From assembly GCF_003473485.1 (NCBI RefSeq), contig NC_053049.1:29595292-29659291 (forward strand): a stretch of 64,000 bases of DNA. Reading direction: 5' to 3'. Shown piece after piece: positions 40,491-51,380 of this stretch (position 1 is its first letter; every line of letters begins with the position of its first letter). A model generated the notes under the pieces. The model saw only the letters and a list, made by a program, of their open reading frames with translations. It was not told the DNA's origin and searched no databases. This DNA is from Medicago truncatula (taxonomy: Eukaryota; Streptophyta; Magnoliopsida; Fabales; Fabaceae). Made by a program: the position numbers and the translations under genes.

Positions 40491-41140
40491 ATCCACTAGG
40501 CTATGACTTTAAAGTAAAATATAGGCCACATCCCTCCAATACACCTTGTTTAAGGATCTCCCCAAATGTTAGGCCGACGTACATACCGCCTGCCGCCCTA
40601 CTTGGGCCCTGTTCAAAAAGCTTAGCATGAGGACTTAAGTCATAACAATTAGTGCTTTAAATGAGAGTTGGATCATGAAAAGTGCTACCTATAGGTTGGA
40701 TTAAGGTGTTGCACATAATACTGATAGATTAGTGAAGCCACCAAAAAATAAAAGGGTTGCCATCAGGTCCGTGCCGATAGAATGAAAATCTGGCGTAGAC
40801 GTCGGCTCTTAAAGAACGTGGCAATGTTAGGAATCTCATATTGAGTAGATAAAAATGCTCAATATTGGACTTAAGCCGTGGAGCTCTCTGACATAATGAA
40901 TTTGTCTTCTGAATTAGACTCTCTTCGTGGGCTTAAGTCCCACACACATATTAAGTAGATAAGAAAATTCAATACTTAAACCAAGATGCTCTCTCATCTA
41001 TTAATAGATTAATTGGATTAGGCTCTTCTTATAGGTTTAGGTCGTACTAATAAGTTATTTATGAGTCTCACATTTTGTAGATAGAAAATATTAATTTACG
41101 CCTTCCATCTCTAATTGTAAGCACTCATTCAAAAAATATT
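40491..41140. repeat. Unclassified degenerate repeat
   Basis: Phrases such as TAAGTAGATAAGAAAATTCA and GAGTAGATAAAAATGCTCAA with GGGCTTAAGTCC recur at intervals of about 100 bp. This suggests a worn tandem or retroelement-derived repeat. Confidence 0.35.
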
Positions 41141-42804
41141 TGTCCTTAAATATAAGATCCAGAGCTGATCCATTGGATAACAAAATAATCACCAAGCTCA
41201 CTCCCTGTGAATTCAAATATATTGCAGAATGCAGACATCATGCCACAATCAGGAATTAATATATGGATTTAATCCAAACTCTATCGTATATATCATCATA
41301 TATTAGCCCTTCATGTTGTCCAAAGGAACAATTCCGCTAAATGTCAACCCATAAGAATTATTTATTGTTTATTCCTTTTAGTATCATTTGTTGGCCGATT
41401 GGTTTTCACCAGCAAGTTCATATTTAAAAATAAACGGAAACCAATCTCTCTTAGAATAATTAGTTTAAGTTCCTCTATTTTTAAAATCAAAATTTTGGTC
41501 CCTCTATTTTTGAAATCAAAATTTTGGTCCCCAATTTTATTTTTTCTTAAGTTTGGTCCCCAGACCTTGCATATATTATGTATTGTGCTTGCTAGCTAAG
41601 CTCATGACACATGCCATTTTTGTTTGATTCAATAATAAACATTTTAAAACAAAAAAAATATATCTTTAATCTTTTAAAAAAATGATAAACATTTATTTAA
41701 TTTAATTAACACAAATATTTTGATTCTCTTTCTCCTTCATTCATTGGGTTCAATTATGTTCATCATCTCATTATACCCTAATTTTACCTTGAATAACCCA
41801 AAACAAATTTGCCTAAAATCCCTAACCCCTTCCGTTTTTTTGTGTGAAGATGTTTTTCGGTTATTAGTTTATTTTGTGATTCAAATTCCACCACTGATCC
41901 ACAAATTCTCATCTTCATTTGTTGAATTTGGTTGAAAAGTGTACAAACAAAATAATATTGTTTCGGGTTTGTTGTCGTCGTTGTTTCTAATTTGTGAACC
42001 CTTTTCAATGTTTTTTGTGTTGTTTATCTTTGTATTTGAGAACAAAATTGAGACTACATATTGCAAGAGAGAGCAAAACTGATATGGATAGAAAACAAAA
42101 CTAGGAGAGGGAGAGAGAACGTATTATATGAAGAGAGAGAGGGCATGTGTTGGGGATTTTAAGAGATAAAAGGTTATGAAATAGAAGGAGAGCAAGAGAG
42201 TTTGTGATGAAGGGGCTATAGGGATTTTTAGGCTCCGGTTTGTGGGAAGATGATTTTGGGTTTATTTGATTTAGGTTAATCAAGATTGATGGAGAATTCG
42301 GGGATTTTGATTTTTTTTTAAGATGATAAAAATTTAAGGTTATATGATTTTGATTTGTTTGAGTTTATTAATTTTGACATAGGGTATTTTAAAATTGTTG
42401 GTCTATTGATGATGTAACCAATTTTTTCTTCCTTTTTAGTATCTCTTCATAACATTTACTCTGTTTGAGATGACAACAAACCTATTGTAGAATCCAGTTG
42501 GATGCCAACCTAATTAAGATGTTTTAATTTTTCTTTCATGTCTAACCTTTCCATTGGCCTTATAAAAAAAATTGTAGAACCCACATTTACTAATCTAAAG
42601 AAGTTGTAAATTATAATTATTAAACACTCATTGTTCCATTATTTTGGTTATAAACCTATATAATGGTAGATAAAAGTGGTTTGAAACTTGTTGTACACAC
42701 TGTTTTTGATAACTACCGACTCAATTGGATTTACCATAAGGTTGTCAAGTAGAACACTTGTGATGGATGGTGCACTAAACATTTTCAAATATATAATTAT
42801 ATAT
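41141..42804. other. Intergenic, nothing recognised apart from a SINE-like piece
   Basis: A minus-strand SINE-like fragment lies at about 41548-41612 (GAGCTTAGCTAGCAAGCA, then a T-arm-like GGTCTGGGGACC). Purine-rich sequence is at 42065-42200. No gene was recognised. Confidence 0.4.
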
Positions 42805-42813
42805 TAAAATATA

Positions 42814-43278
42814 GGGTTAAATATGTTTTTGGTCCCTATAAATATACCAACTTTTCGTTTTAGTCCCTCTAAAATTTTCCTTCAAATTTTAGTCCCTATA
42901 AAATTTTCAATCACTACTTTTGTAATTGTGCAGAAATGTATGGAATATTGTAAAAATCACTCCCAAAATAAATTAGAATTTTTTTAACAAAACATGAATT
43001 AAATATGAATTTTTTTATCTCCAAACATATAAAAATTCATATTTAATTCATGTTTTGGTAAAAAATTCTAATTTTTTTTGGGAGAGATACTTATAATATT
43101 ATACATTTTTCTGCAAAATTTTATTTAAAAATATGAATTCTACATATGAGTTTACTTTAAACGGGGGACCAAAAGTAAAGATTGAAAATTTTATAGGGAC
43201 TAAAACTTGAAGGAAAATTTTAAAGAGACTAAAATAAAAAGTTGATATATTTATAGAGACCAAAAACATATTTAACTC
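42814..43278. mobile_element. Mutator-like foldback MITE, 465 bp
   Basis: Long inverted ends start GGGTTAAATATGTTTTTGGT and finish CCAAAAACATATTTAACTC, with a perfect 9-bp duplication TAAAATATA at 42805-42813 and 43279-43287. Almost the whole element can fold on itself. A half copy lies at 31211-31483. Confidence 0.92.
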
Positions 43279-43675
43279 TAAAATATATATATTTATAGCT
43301 CTTCTATTGAAAATACCAAATATGTTCTTAAAGAATACATTTAAATACTACTAGGGCGATGAGAGTGTTAGATGAAATCAAATGTTTATATTCCTTATCA
43401 TGTTTCGTGTTTCCTTCTGAGTTAATTTGGATATAATTAAAAAACATGTTTACCACATGTTTCAATTTAATAAGATACACATGAAATTGTGTATTATATA
43501 AACAAACATTACATCCTTCACTATACATTATCATGCAAAGGAATTAGAACTCTTGATTTTCATAATGAGAGAAACAAAACCTATTATTAATTAGCTTATG
43601 TTATGTACATTAAAGTATTCTAGCATGTCAAAAATCAAATGTACTCCCAATATGAGAAAATTTGACAATTCAAAA

Positions 43676-44237
43676 AGGAAGGGAAATAATAAGCTTAACT
43701 TTGCTTTAATATACTTTCAAATAGATGAATTTATATGGGTTAAACACATGCAAGTGCATCAAAGGAGGAAGTGAAGATTTGACAAGTTGTGGAATGATGG
43801 GGATTCGCTTACCATAGGAATGAAAGGGGAAAAATAATTTTGTGTTACCCTTTGACCCAAATGAAGAAGTTGATCAATTCCACACACATAAGGTTTGATT
43901 TTCATTGATTTGGGAAGAAAAGTGTGGATAATGGTGAGGAGGGAGGAGAACGAGAATGAAAGAAGAGAGGAGAGGAGTAGTCTTTAGCTAGTGAGAGAAA
44001 TGAAGAGATAGAATGAAGGAGTTAGGTGAGTTTGGCCTATTTATAAGGACAAGGTGAAAGTACCTTAGTACCCTTTTCTAAAATATTTGCTCAGACCACT
44101 AAAGCCGACACTGATAACTGAACGTGTGTGTTTATTGGCCACTGCAGGTTAAGTATTCCTCGTTAATTAATTTTCAAAAACATTTTTCATACGTTCTCCG
44201 ACATCGCAATCTGTTGAGAATTTAGCGGGATGTTACA
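43676..44237 (-). mobile_element. LTR-like fragment at the left end of the array, fossil
   Basis: On the minus strand it begins TGTAACATCCCGCTAAATTC and contains CTTATAAATAGGCC, a TATA box, near 44034-44047. The terminus resembles that of the LTR at 37168-39277. It takes the place of the C-terminal half of the first DUF1645 copy. The other edge is not well defined. Confidence 0.6.
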
Positions 44238-44726
44238 TGAAGATGTGAGACATTATTATTTGATGTGGGATAAATGAATAGAGATTGGTCAAAAGTGTGT
44301 GGTATTTGTCGCATTTTTCCATTTTCAAACGTCTCATCGGCAAAAATATATATATGCAGTCCTTGAACTTTGGTGCATGCAACATTAAACTCTCTTTCTT
44401 CAACATTTTCTTCATCATTGTCCTGCATTTGTTCTTTGGTTCTATAATATGGATCGACTTTAAAAGCCATCAAAATAAAAAAAAGAGTCGTTGTCAATTT
44501 GTTGTTTTGTACTACAAAATGGATCAACTTTATCTTGAACGGGAGAAGAGCCATTAAAATCAAAAAGAGTGTCGTTCTTAATTTGTTGTTTTCTGCTACG
44601 AATTGAATCAACTTTATCTGGAATGGGAGCAAACCCAGAAAATTCAAGAAAAGGGTGGGGTGTGCAGAGAATTGATAGAGCTTGCACTCTTAGGATCTCA
44701 ATATTATTTGAGCCTGTTTTCTGCAT
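44238..44726 (-). pseudogene. DUF1645 copy 1, truncated pseudogene
   Basis: It starts like the other copies (MQKTGSNNIEILRVQALSIL) and keeps two of the three N-terminal 28-residue repeats. A deletion of 11 bp near 44462, relative to copy 2, shifts the frame within the third. The C-terminal half, from about residue 163 on, is absent; LTR-like sequence takes its place and the downstream spacer resumes before 43675. The 53-bp promoter-proximal segment of copies 3-8 is also missing. It is not expected to make a functional protein. Confidence 0.9.
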
Positions 44727-45260
44727 TTTGTTTCAATTACGAGTTTGAGATGTGTTGTCAAACAGCTACGAAATGATGAATTATGGTTGTCAAACGACAC
44801 TCGGTTAACTTGGATATTTTAGGATGTAGTTACACATGGAAGGTGCGAAAGAGTGTTAAGAAGTTGCCAATGTCTTTTTATGTTATACCTTACATTTGTT
44901 GCTTATCAAATTTAATCGATACGATTTAGTTATTTCTTTTTAAAATTAGGAAATTATATTGGGCTTTACAACAATTTACCCTCTTTTAGTGAGTTGTTCG
45001 ACCACTGTTATGTTTTCTAAGCATTTCAACAGAACACACACAAGTGCAACCTCCATGTGTTCGCTTGTTAGTTGCTACTAATTAAGTACGTTATTTATTA
45101 ATGATTTACTCTTTGGTTGAGAAAAAAAAAAAAGAATTCACTTGGAAAGGTCATACAAATTTAAATCAGAATATTGTCATTACATAGCATATATATTAAA
45201 AAAGATATTACAAGAATCATGTAATTAAATCTTTATAAGAACACTAAAAAATAAGATATG

Positions 45261-45479
45261 TTACTCAAAAGCAAAATAAAAATTACGATATGTTGTTATT
45301 GTTACATGCTCTAAATAGTTTTGTAGATTTATAAAGATAATAGAAGGAACATGTTGAACATATATTAACTCGAAATGTTTTTCACTCATTTTTCCACAAT
45401 ATTCTAATGCACGGGATGATTCATAAGAAGACGAGAAAATAAATTTTTTAATTAAGTACAAAATTTTATTATATAGCAT
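45261..45479 (-). other. Spacer open frame of 72 codons, kept in three units
   Basis: An open frame (MLYNKILYLIKKFIFSSSYE onward) occurs at 45261-45479, 47477-47695 and 49699-49917 with the same predicted protein. It is not open in the later units, which differ by substitutions and indels. It has no recognised domain and lies in AT-rich spacer DNA, so it is more likely a by-product of unit identity than a gene. Confidence 0.3.
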
Positions 45480-45979
45480 TTATGATTTTCTTATGTATAT
45501 TCTGTTTTCCAAATTTGTTTTTGATCTATATAATATACCATATTGCATTCTTTAAAGATTATAAATAAGCTACATATGTTTTGCTTGTATGAACTTTAGA
45601 TTTGACTAACCTTTAAATATATTTTTTTATTATTAAAATTTTTTATTAGTAAAAAAGGAAAACAATGCGTTGTTCCAAGTGGTAACTGAGAAAAAAAAGT
45701 TTCTTTAGTACGTACTATTCATAAAACTTGTAATATGATTAAAAAAACATGTTTAACACGTGTTTCTATTTAATGAGATACACATGAAAATGTGTATTAT
45801 ATAAACAAACATTAGATCATTCACTCTACATTATCATGCGAGGAAATTAGAACTCTTGATTTTCATAATCAGAGAAACAAAGCCTATTGCTAATTAGCTG
45901 ATTTTAATGTACATTAAAGTATTCTACTATGTCAAAAATCATATGTACTCCCAACACGAGAAAACTTGGCAATTCAAAC

Positions 45980-46942
45980 TCAAAAGGGGTGCAGGTTCCT
46001 ACTCAATCCATGCATGTTGGTAAAGAGCCCCAATAACTGGCGTTTGTAAGGCAAAAATGATCTTCTTTTGTTGCTATCCTTCCTTGTTTTATTAGACACG
46101 TACAACTTCTCGTAAGCTGATAATCCATTTATGTGTTTTTCATCCTTCCTCTTTTTATGAACAAAGTTTTCTACCTTTGGCTTTCTGGAATTTTTTGGAT
46201 CCGAAGCATTCAATAAAACTAATGAATCCTTATGGTCGCTGTTACTTCGAAGATTCATGTTTTGTCTAAATTTCCACAAATTTGATGACCCTGTGGAGTT
46301 GCTTTTTTCGTAACACTCATTCGAAGCCTTTATCTCCACCATTGTCATATTCTGCAATGACTCGTTTTGAGATTCTTTTGAAATACCACCTAGCATTGAG
46401 TGTCGATTTACGAAATTCTTAATAAAGATCTTCTTTAGTGGTGGTCGAAGATGTGAGACATTATTATTTGAGGTGGGATAGATGAATAGAGATTGGTCAA
46501 AAGTGTGTGGTATTTGTCGTATTTTTCCATTTTCAAATATCTCATCGGCAAATATATGCAGTCCTCGGACTTTGGTGCATGCAAAACTAAACTCTCCTTC
46601 TTCAATATTTTCTTCATCATTGTCTTGCCTTTGTTCTTTACTTCTATTATATCTATCGACTTTATCTTCAACTGGAGAAAAGCCATCAAAATCAAGAAAA
46701 GCGTTGTTGTCAATTTGTTGTTTTGTACTACAAAATGGATCAACTTTATCTTGAACGGGAGAAGAGCCATCAAAATCAAAAAGAGTGTCGTTCTTAATTT
46801 GTTGTTTTCTGCTACGAATTGAATCAACTTTATCTGGAATGGGAGCAAACCCAGAAAATTCAAGAAAAGGGTGGGGTGTGCAGAGAATTGATAGAGCTTG
46901 CACTCTTAGGATCTCAATATTATTTGAGCCTGTTTTCTGCAT
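45980..46942 (-). CDS. DUF1645 family protein, array copy 2, 320 aa
   Basis: Intronless frame of 320 codons. Residues 29-56, 57-84 and 85-108 are three tandem repeats of the type F-(D/S)-G-x-(A/S)-P-x-x-DKVD (28-residue period). The DUF1645 core follows: an acidic EEGEFSFACTK near 115-124, then FADEIFENGKIRQIPHTFDQ at 131-150, PPLKKIFIK, an LRSNSDHKDSLVLL motif at 231-244, and the C-terminal SFLPYKRQLLGLFTN with LSRNLHPF. DUF1645 is plant-specific; rice SGL, a member, affects grain length and drought response. The biochemical role is unknown. This is the most divergent full copy (for example Val91, Arg97, Phe177, Phe260, His262, Ile271, His311). It lacks the 53-bp upstream segment with the TATA-like box, so it may be silent. 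Confidence 0.9.
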   Translation of the reverse strand: MQKTGSNNIEILRVQALSILCTPHPFLEFSGFAPIPDKVDSIRSRKQQIKNDTLFDFDGSSPVQDKVDPFCSTKQQIDNNAFLDFDGFSPVEDKVDRYNRSKEQRQDNDEENIEEGEFSFACTKVRGLHIFADEIFENGKIRQIPHTFDQSLFIYPTSNNNVSHLRPPLKKIFIKNFVNRHSMLGGISKESQNESLQNMTMVEIKASNECYEKSNSTGSSNLWKFRQNMNLRSNSDHKDSLVLLNASDPKNSRKPKVENFVHKKRKDEKHINGLSAYEKLYVSNKTRKDSNKRRSFLPYKRQLLGLFTNMHGLSRNLHPF

Positions 46943-48194
46943 TTTGTTTCAATTACGAGTTTGAGATGTGTTGTCAAACAGCTACGAAATGATGAATCAT
47001 GGTTGTCAAACGACACTCGGTTATCTTGGATATTTTAGGATGTAGTTACACATGAAAGGTGCGAAAGAGTGTTAAGAAGTTGCCAATGTCTTTTTATGTT
47101 ATACCTTACATTTGTTGCTTATCAAATTTAATCGATACGATTTAGTTATTTCTTTTTAAAATTAGGAAATTATATTGGGCTTTACAACAATTTACCCTCT
47201 TTTAGTGAGTTGTTCGACCACTGTTATGTTTTCTAAGCATTTCAACAGAACACACACAAGTGCAACCTCCATGTGTTCGCTTGTTAGTTGCTACTAATTA
47301 AGTACGTTATTTATTAATGATTTACTCTTTGGTTGAGAAAAAAAAAAAAGAATTCACTTGGAAAGGTCATACAAATTTAAATCAGAATATTGTCATTACA
47401 TAGCATATATATTAAAAAAGATATTACAAGAATCATGTAATTAAATCTTTATAATACCACTAAAAAATAAGATATGTTACTCAAAAGCAAAATAAAAATT
47501 ACGATATGTTGTTATTGTTACATGCTCTAAATAGTTTTGTAGATTTATAAAGATAATAGAAGGAACATGTTGAACATATATTAACTCGAAATGTTTTTCA
47601 CTCATTTTTCCACAATATTCTAATGCACGGGATGATTCATAAGAAGACGAGAAAATAAATTTTTTAATTAAGTACAAAATTTTATTATATAGCATTTATG
47701 ATTTTCTTATGTATATTCTGTTTTCCAAATTTGTTTTTGATCTATATAATATACCATATTGCATTCTTTAAAGATTATAAATAAGCTACATATGTTTTGC
47801 TTGTATGAACTTTAGATTTGACTAACCTTTAAATATATTTTTTTATTATTAAAATTTTTTATTAGTAAAAAAGGAAAACAATGCGTTGTTCCAAGTGGTA
47901 ACTGAGAAAAAAAAGTTTCTTTAGTACGTACTATTCATAAAACTTGTAATATGATTAAAAAAACATGTTTAACACGTGTTTCTATTTAATGAGATACACA
48001 TGAAAATGTGTATTATATAAACAAACATTAGATCATTCACTCTACATTATCATGCGGGGAAATTAGAACTCTTGATTTTCATAACCAGAGAAACAAAGCC
48101 TATTGCTAATTAGCTGATTTTTATGTACATTAAAGTATTCTACTATGTCAAAAATCATATGTACCCCAACACGAGAAAACTTGGCAATTCAAAC

Positions 48195-49112
48195 TCAAAA
48201 GGGGTGCAGGTTCCTACTCAATCCATTCATGTTGGTAAAGAGCCCCAATAACTGGCGTTTGTAAGGCAAAAATGATCTTCTTTTGTTGCTATCCTTCCTT
48301 GTTTTATTAGACACGTACAACTTCTCGTAAGCTGATAATCCATTTTTGTGTTTTTCATCCTTCCTCTTTTTATTAACAATGTTTTCTACCTTTGGCTTTC
48401 TGGAATTTTTTGGATCCGAAGCATTCAATAAAACTCTAAATTTCCACAAATTTGATGACCCTGTGGAGTTGCTTTTTTCGTAACACTCATTCGAAGCCTT
48501 TATCTCCACCATTGTCATATTCTGCAATGACTCGTTTTGAGATTCTTTTGAAATACCACCTAGCATTGAGTGTCGATTTACGGAATTCTTAATAAAGATC
48601 TTCTTTAGTGGTGGTCGAAGATGTGAGACATTATTATTTGAGGTAGGATAGATGAATAGAGATTGGTCAAAAGTGTGTGGTATTTGTCGTATTTTTCCAT
48701 TTTCAAATATCTCATCGGCAAATATATGCAGTCCTCGGACTTTGGTGCATGCAAAACTAAACTCTCCTTCTTCAATATTTTCTTCATCATTGTCTTGCCT
48801 TTGTTCTTTACTTCTATTATATCTATCGACTTTATCTTCAGCTGGAGAAAAGCCATCAAAATCAAGAAAAGCGTCGTTGTCAATTTGTTGTTTTGTACTA
48901 CAAAATGGATCAACTTTATCTTGAACGGGAGAAGAGCCATCAAAATCAAAAAGAGTGTCGTTCTTAATTTGTTGTTTTCTGCTACGAATTGAATCAACTT
49001 TATCTGGAATGGGAGCAAACCCAGAAAATTCAAGAAAAGGGTGGGGTGTGCAGAGAATTGATAGAGCTTGCACTCTTAGGATCTCAATATTATTTGAGCC
49101 TGTTTTCTGCAT
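48195..49112 (-). CDS. DUF1645 family protein, array copy 3, 305 aa
   Basis: Same architecture as copy 2 but 45 bp shorter in frame. Residues 227-241 of the 320-aa form (QNMNLRSNSDHKDSL) are missing, which removes most of the family's LRSNSDxKD motif. The N-terminal triple repeat, the ADEIFENGKIR core and the C-terminus are intact. It has the TATA-like box at 49188-49195, 76 bp before the ATG. The same 45-bp loss occurs in copy 8. Whether the shorter protein works is unknown. Confidence 0.85.
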   Translation of the reverse strand: MQKTGSNNIEILRVQALSILCTPHPFLEFSGFAPIPDKVDSIRSRKQQIKNDTLFDFDGSSPVQDKVDPFCSTKQQIDNDAFLDFDGFSPAEDKVDRYNRSKEQRQDNDEENIEEGEFSFACTKVRGLHIFADEIFENGKIRQIPHTFDQSLFIYPTSNNNVSHLRPPLKKIFIKNSVNRHSMLGGISKESQNESLQNMTMVEIKASNECYEKSNSTGSSNLWKFRVLLNASDPKNSRKPKVENIVNKKRKDEKHKNGLSAYEKLYVSNKTRKDSNKRRSFLPYKRQLLGLFTNMNGLSRNLHPF

Positions 49113-49187
49113 TTTGTTTCAATTACGAGTTTGAGATGTGTTGTTATAAGGTTAATTGAATGTGGGAAGTGATTAAGAAATTTGAAA

Positions 49188-49195
49188 TATATATA
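49188..49195 (-). promoter_or_regulatory. TATA-like box of array copies 3-8 (copy 3 position)
   Basis: On the minus strand GTTTATATATATTTC lies 76 bp before the ATG. The same spacing holds in copies 4 (51456-51463), 5 (53723-53730), 6 (55993-56000), 7 (58258-58265) and 8 (60481-60488). Copies 1 and 2 lack it because 53 bp are absent there. Confidence 0.6.
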
Positions 49196-50417
49196 AACAA
49201 ACAGCTACAAAATGATGAATTATGGTTGTCAAACGACACTCGGTTAACTTGGATATTTTAGGATGTAGTTACACATGGAAGGTGTGAAAGAGTGTTAAGA
49301 AGTTGCCAATGTCTTTTTATGTTATACCTTACATTTGTTGCTTATCAAATTTAATCGATACGGTTTAGTTATTTCTTTTTAAAATTAGGAAATTATATTG
49401 GGCTTTACAACAATTTACCCTCTTTTAGTGAGTTGTTCGACCACTGTTATGTTTTCTAAGCATTTCAACATAACACACACAAGTGCAACCTCCATGTGTT
49501 CGCTTGTTAGTTGCTACTAATTAAGTACGTTATTTATTAATGATTTACTCTTTGGTTGAGAAAAAAAAAAAGAATTCACTTGGAAAGGTCATACAAATTT
49601 AAATCAGAATATTGTCATTACATAGCATATATATTAAAAAAGATATTACAAGAATCATGTAATTAAATCTTTATAAGAACACTAAAAAATAAGATATGTT
49701 ACTCAAAAGCAAAATAAAAATTACGATATGTTGTTATTGTTACATGCTCTAAATAGTTTTGTAGATTTATAAAGATAATAGAAGGAACATGTTGAACATA
49801 TATTAACTCGAAATGTTTTTCACTCATTTTTCCACAATATTCTAATGCACGGGATGATTCATAAGAAGACGAGAAAATAAATTTTTTAATTAAGTACAAA
49901 ATTTTATTATATAGCATTTATGATTTTCTTATGTATATTCTGTTTTCCAAATTTGTTTTTGATCTATATAATATACCATATTGCATTCTTTAAAGATTAT
50001 AAATAAGCTACATATGTTTTGCTTGTATGAACTTCAGATCTGACTAACCTTTAAATATTTTTTTTTATTATTAAAATTTTTTGTTAATAAAAAAGGAAAA
50101 CAATGTGTTGTTCCAAGTTGTAACTGAGATAAATAAGTTTCTTTAGTACATAGTAATCATAAAACTTGTAATATGATTAAAAAAACATGTTTAACACGTG
50201 TTTCTATTTAATGAGATACACATGAAAATGTGTATTATATAAACAAACATTAGATCATTCACTCTAGATTATCATGCGAGGAAATTAGAACTCTTGATTT
50301 TCATAATCAGAGAAACAAAGCCTATTGCTAATTAGCTGATTTTTATGTACATTAAAGTATTCTACTATGTCAAAAATCATATGTACTGCCAACACGAGAA
50401 AACTTGGCAATTCAAAC

Positions 50418-51380
50418 TCAAAAGGGGTGCAGGTTCCTACTCAATCCATTCATGTTGGTAAAGAGCCCCAATAACTGGCGTTTGTAAGGCAAAAATGATC
50501 TTCTTTTGTTGCTATCCTTCCTTGTTTTATTAGACACGTACAACTTCTCGTAAGCTGATAATCCATTTTTGTGTTTTTCATCCTTCCTCTTTTTATTAAC
50601 AATGTTTTCTACCTTTGGCTTTCTGGAATTTTTTGGATCCGAAGCATTCAATAAAACGAATGAATCCTTATGGTCGCTGTTACTTCGAAGATTCATGTTT
50701 TGTCTAAATTTCCACAAATTTGATGACCCTGTGGAGTTGCTTTTTTCGTAACACTCATTCGAAGCCTTTATCTCCACCATTGTCATATTCTGCAATGACT
50801 CGTTTTGAGATTCTTTTGAAATACCACCTAGCATTGAGTGTCGATTTACGGAATTCTTAATAAAGATCTTCTTTAGTGGTGGTCGAAGATGTGAGACATT
50901 ATTATTTGAGGTGGGATAGATGAATAGAGATTGGTCAAAAGTGTGTGGTATTTGTCGTATTTTTCCATTTTCAAATATCTCATCGGCAAATATATGCAGT
51001 CCTCGGACTTTGGTGCATGCAAAACTAAACTCTCCTTCTTCAATATTTTCTTCATCATTGTCTTGCCTTTGTTCTTTACTTCTATTATATATATCGACTT
51101 TATCTTCAGCTGGAGAAAAGCCATCAAAATCAAGAAAAGCGTCGTGGTCAATTTGTTGTTTTGTACTACAAAATGGATCAACTTTATCTTGAACGGGAGA
51201 AGAGCCATCAAAATCAAAAAGAGTGTCGTTCTTAATTTGTTGTTTTCTGCTACGAATTGGATCAACTTTATCTGGAATGGGAGCAAACCCAGAAAATTCA
51301 AGAAAAGGGTGGGGTGTGCAGAGAATTGATAGAGCTTGTACTCTTAGGATCTCAATATTATTTGAGCCTGTTTTCTGCAT
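50418..51380 (-). CDS. DUF1645 family protein, array copy 4, 320 aa
   Basis: Full-length frame with all DUF1645 blocks. It differs from copy 5 at Pro41, His79 and Phe241. It has a TATA-like box at 51456-51463. Against copy 2, I count eleven amino-acid-changing substitutions and one silent one over the whole frame. Confidence 0.9.
   Translation of the reverse strand: MQKTGSNNIEILRVQALSILCTPHPFLEFSGFAPIPDKVDPIRSRKQQIKNDTLFDFDGSSPVQDKVDPFCSTKQQIDHDAFLDFDGFSPAEDKVDIYNRSKEQRQDNDEENIEEGEFSFACTKVRGLHIFADEIFENGKIRQIPHTFDQSLFIYPTSNNNVSHLRPPLKKIFIKNSVNRHSMLGGISKESQNESLQNMTMVEIKASNECYEKSNSTGSSNLWKFRQNMNLRSNSDHKDSFVLLNASDPKNSRKPKVENIVNKKRKDEKHKNGLSAYEKLYVSNKTRKDSNKRRSFLPYKRQLLGLFTNMNGLSRNLHPF

Noticed and set aside
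46482-46822. Plus-strand open frames of 90 and 109 codons repeated in every array unit
   Set aside because: They lie antisense to the DUF1645 frame and recur only because the unit is repeated; the DUF1645 frame has family support and they do not.
46435-46863. Minus-strand 142-codon frame repeated in most units
   Set aside because: It overlaps the DUF1645 coding sequence in another frame and has no domain of its own.
47970-47985. CACGTG G-box (ACACGTGT) in each array spacer
   Set aside because: It lies about 1 kb upstream of one gene and downstream of the next; a six-base palindrome in repeated sequence is weak evidence for regulation.
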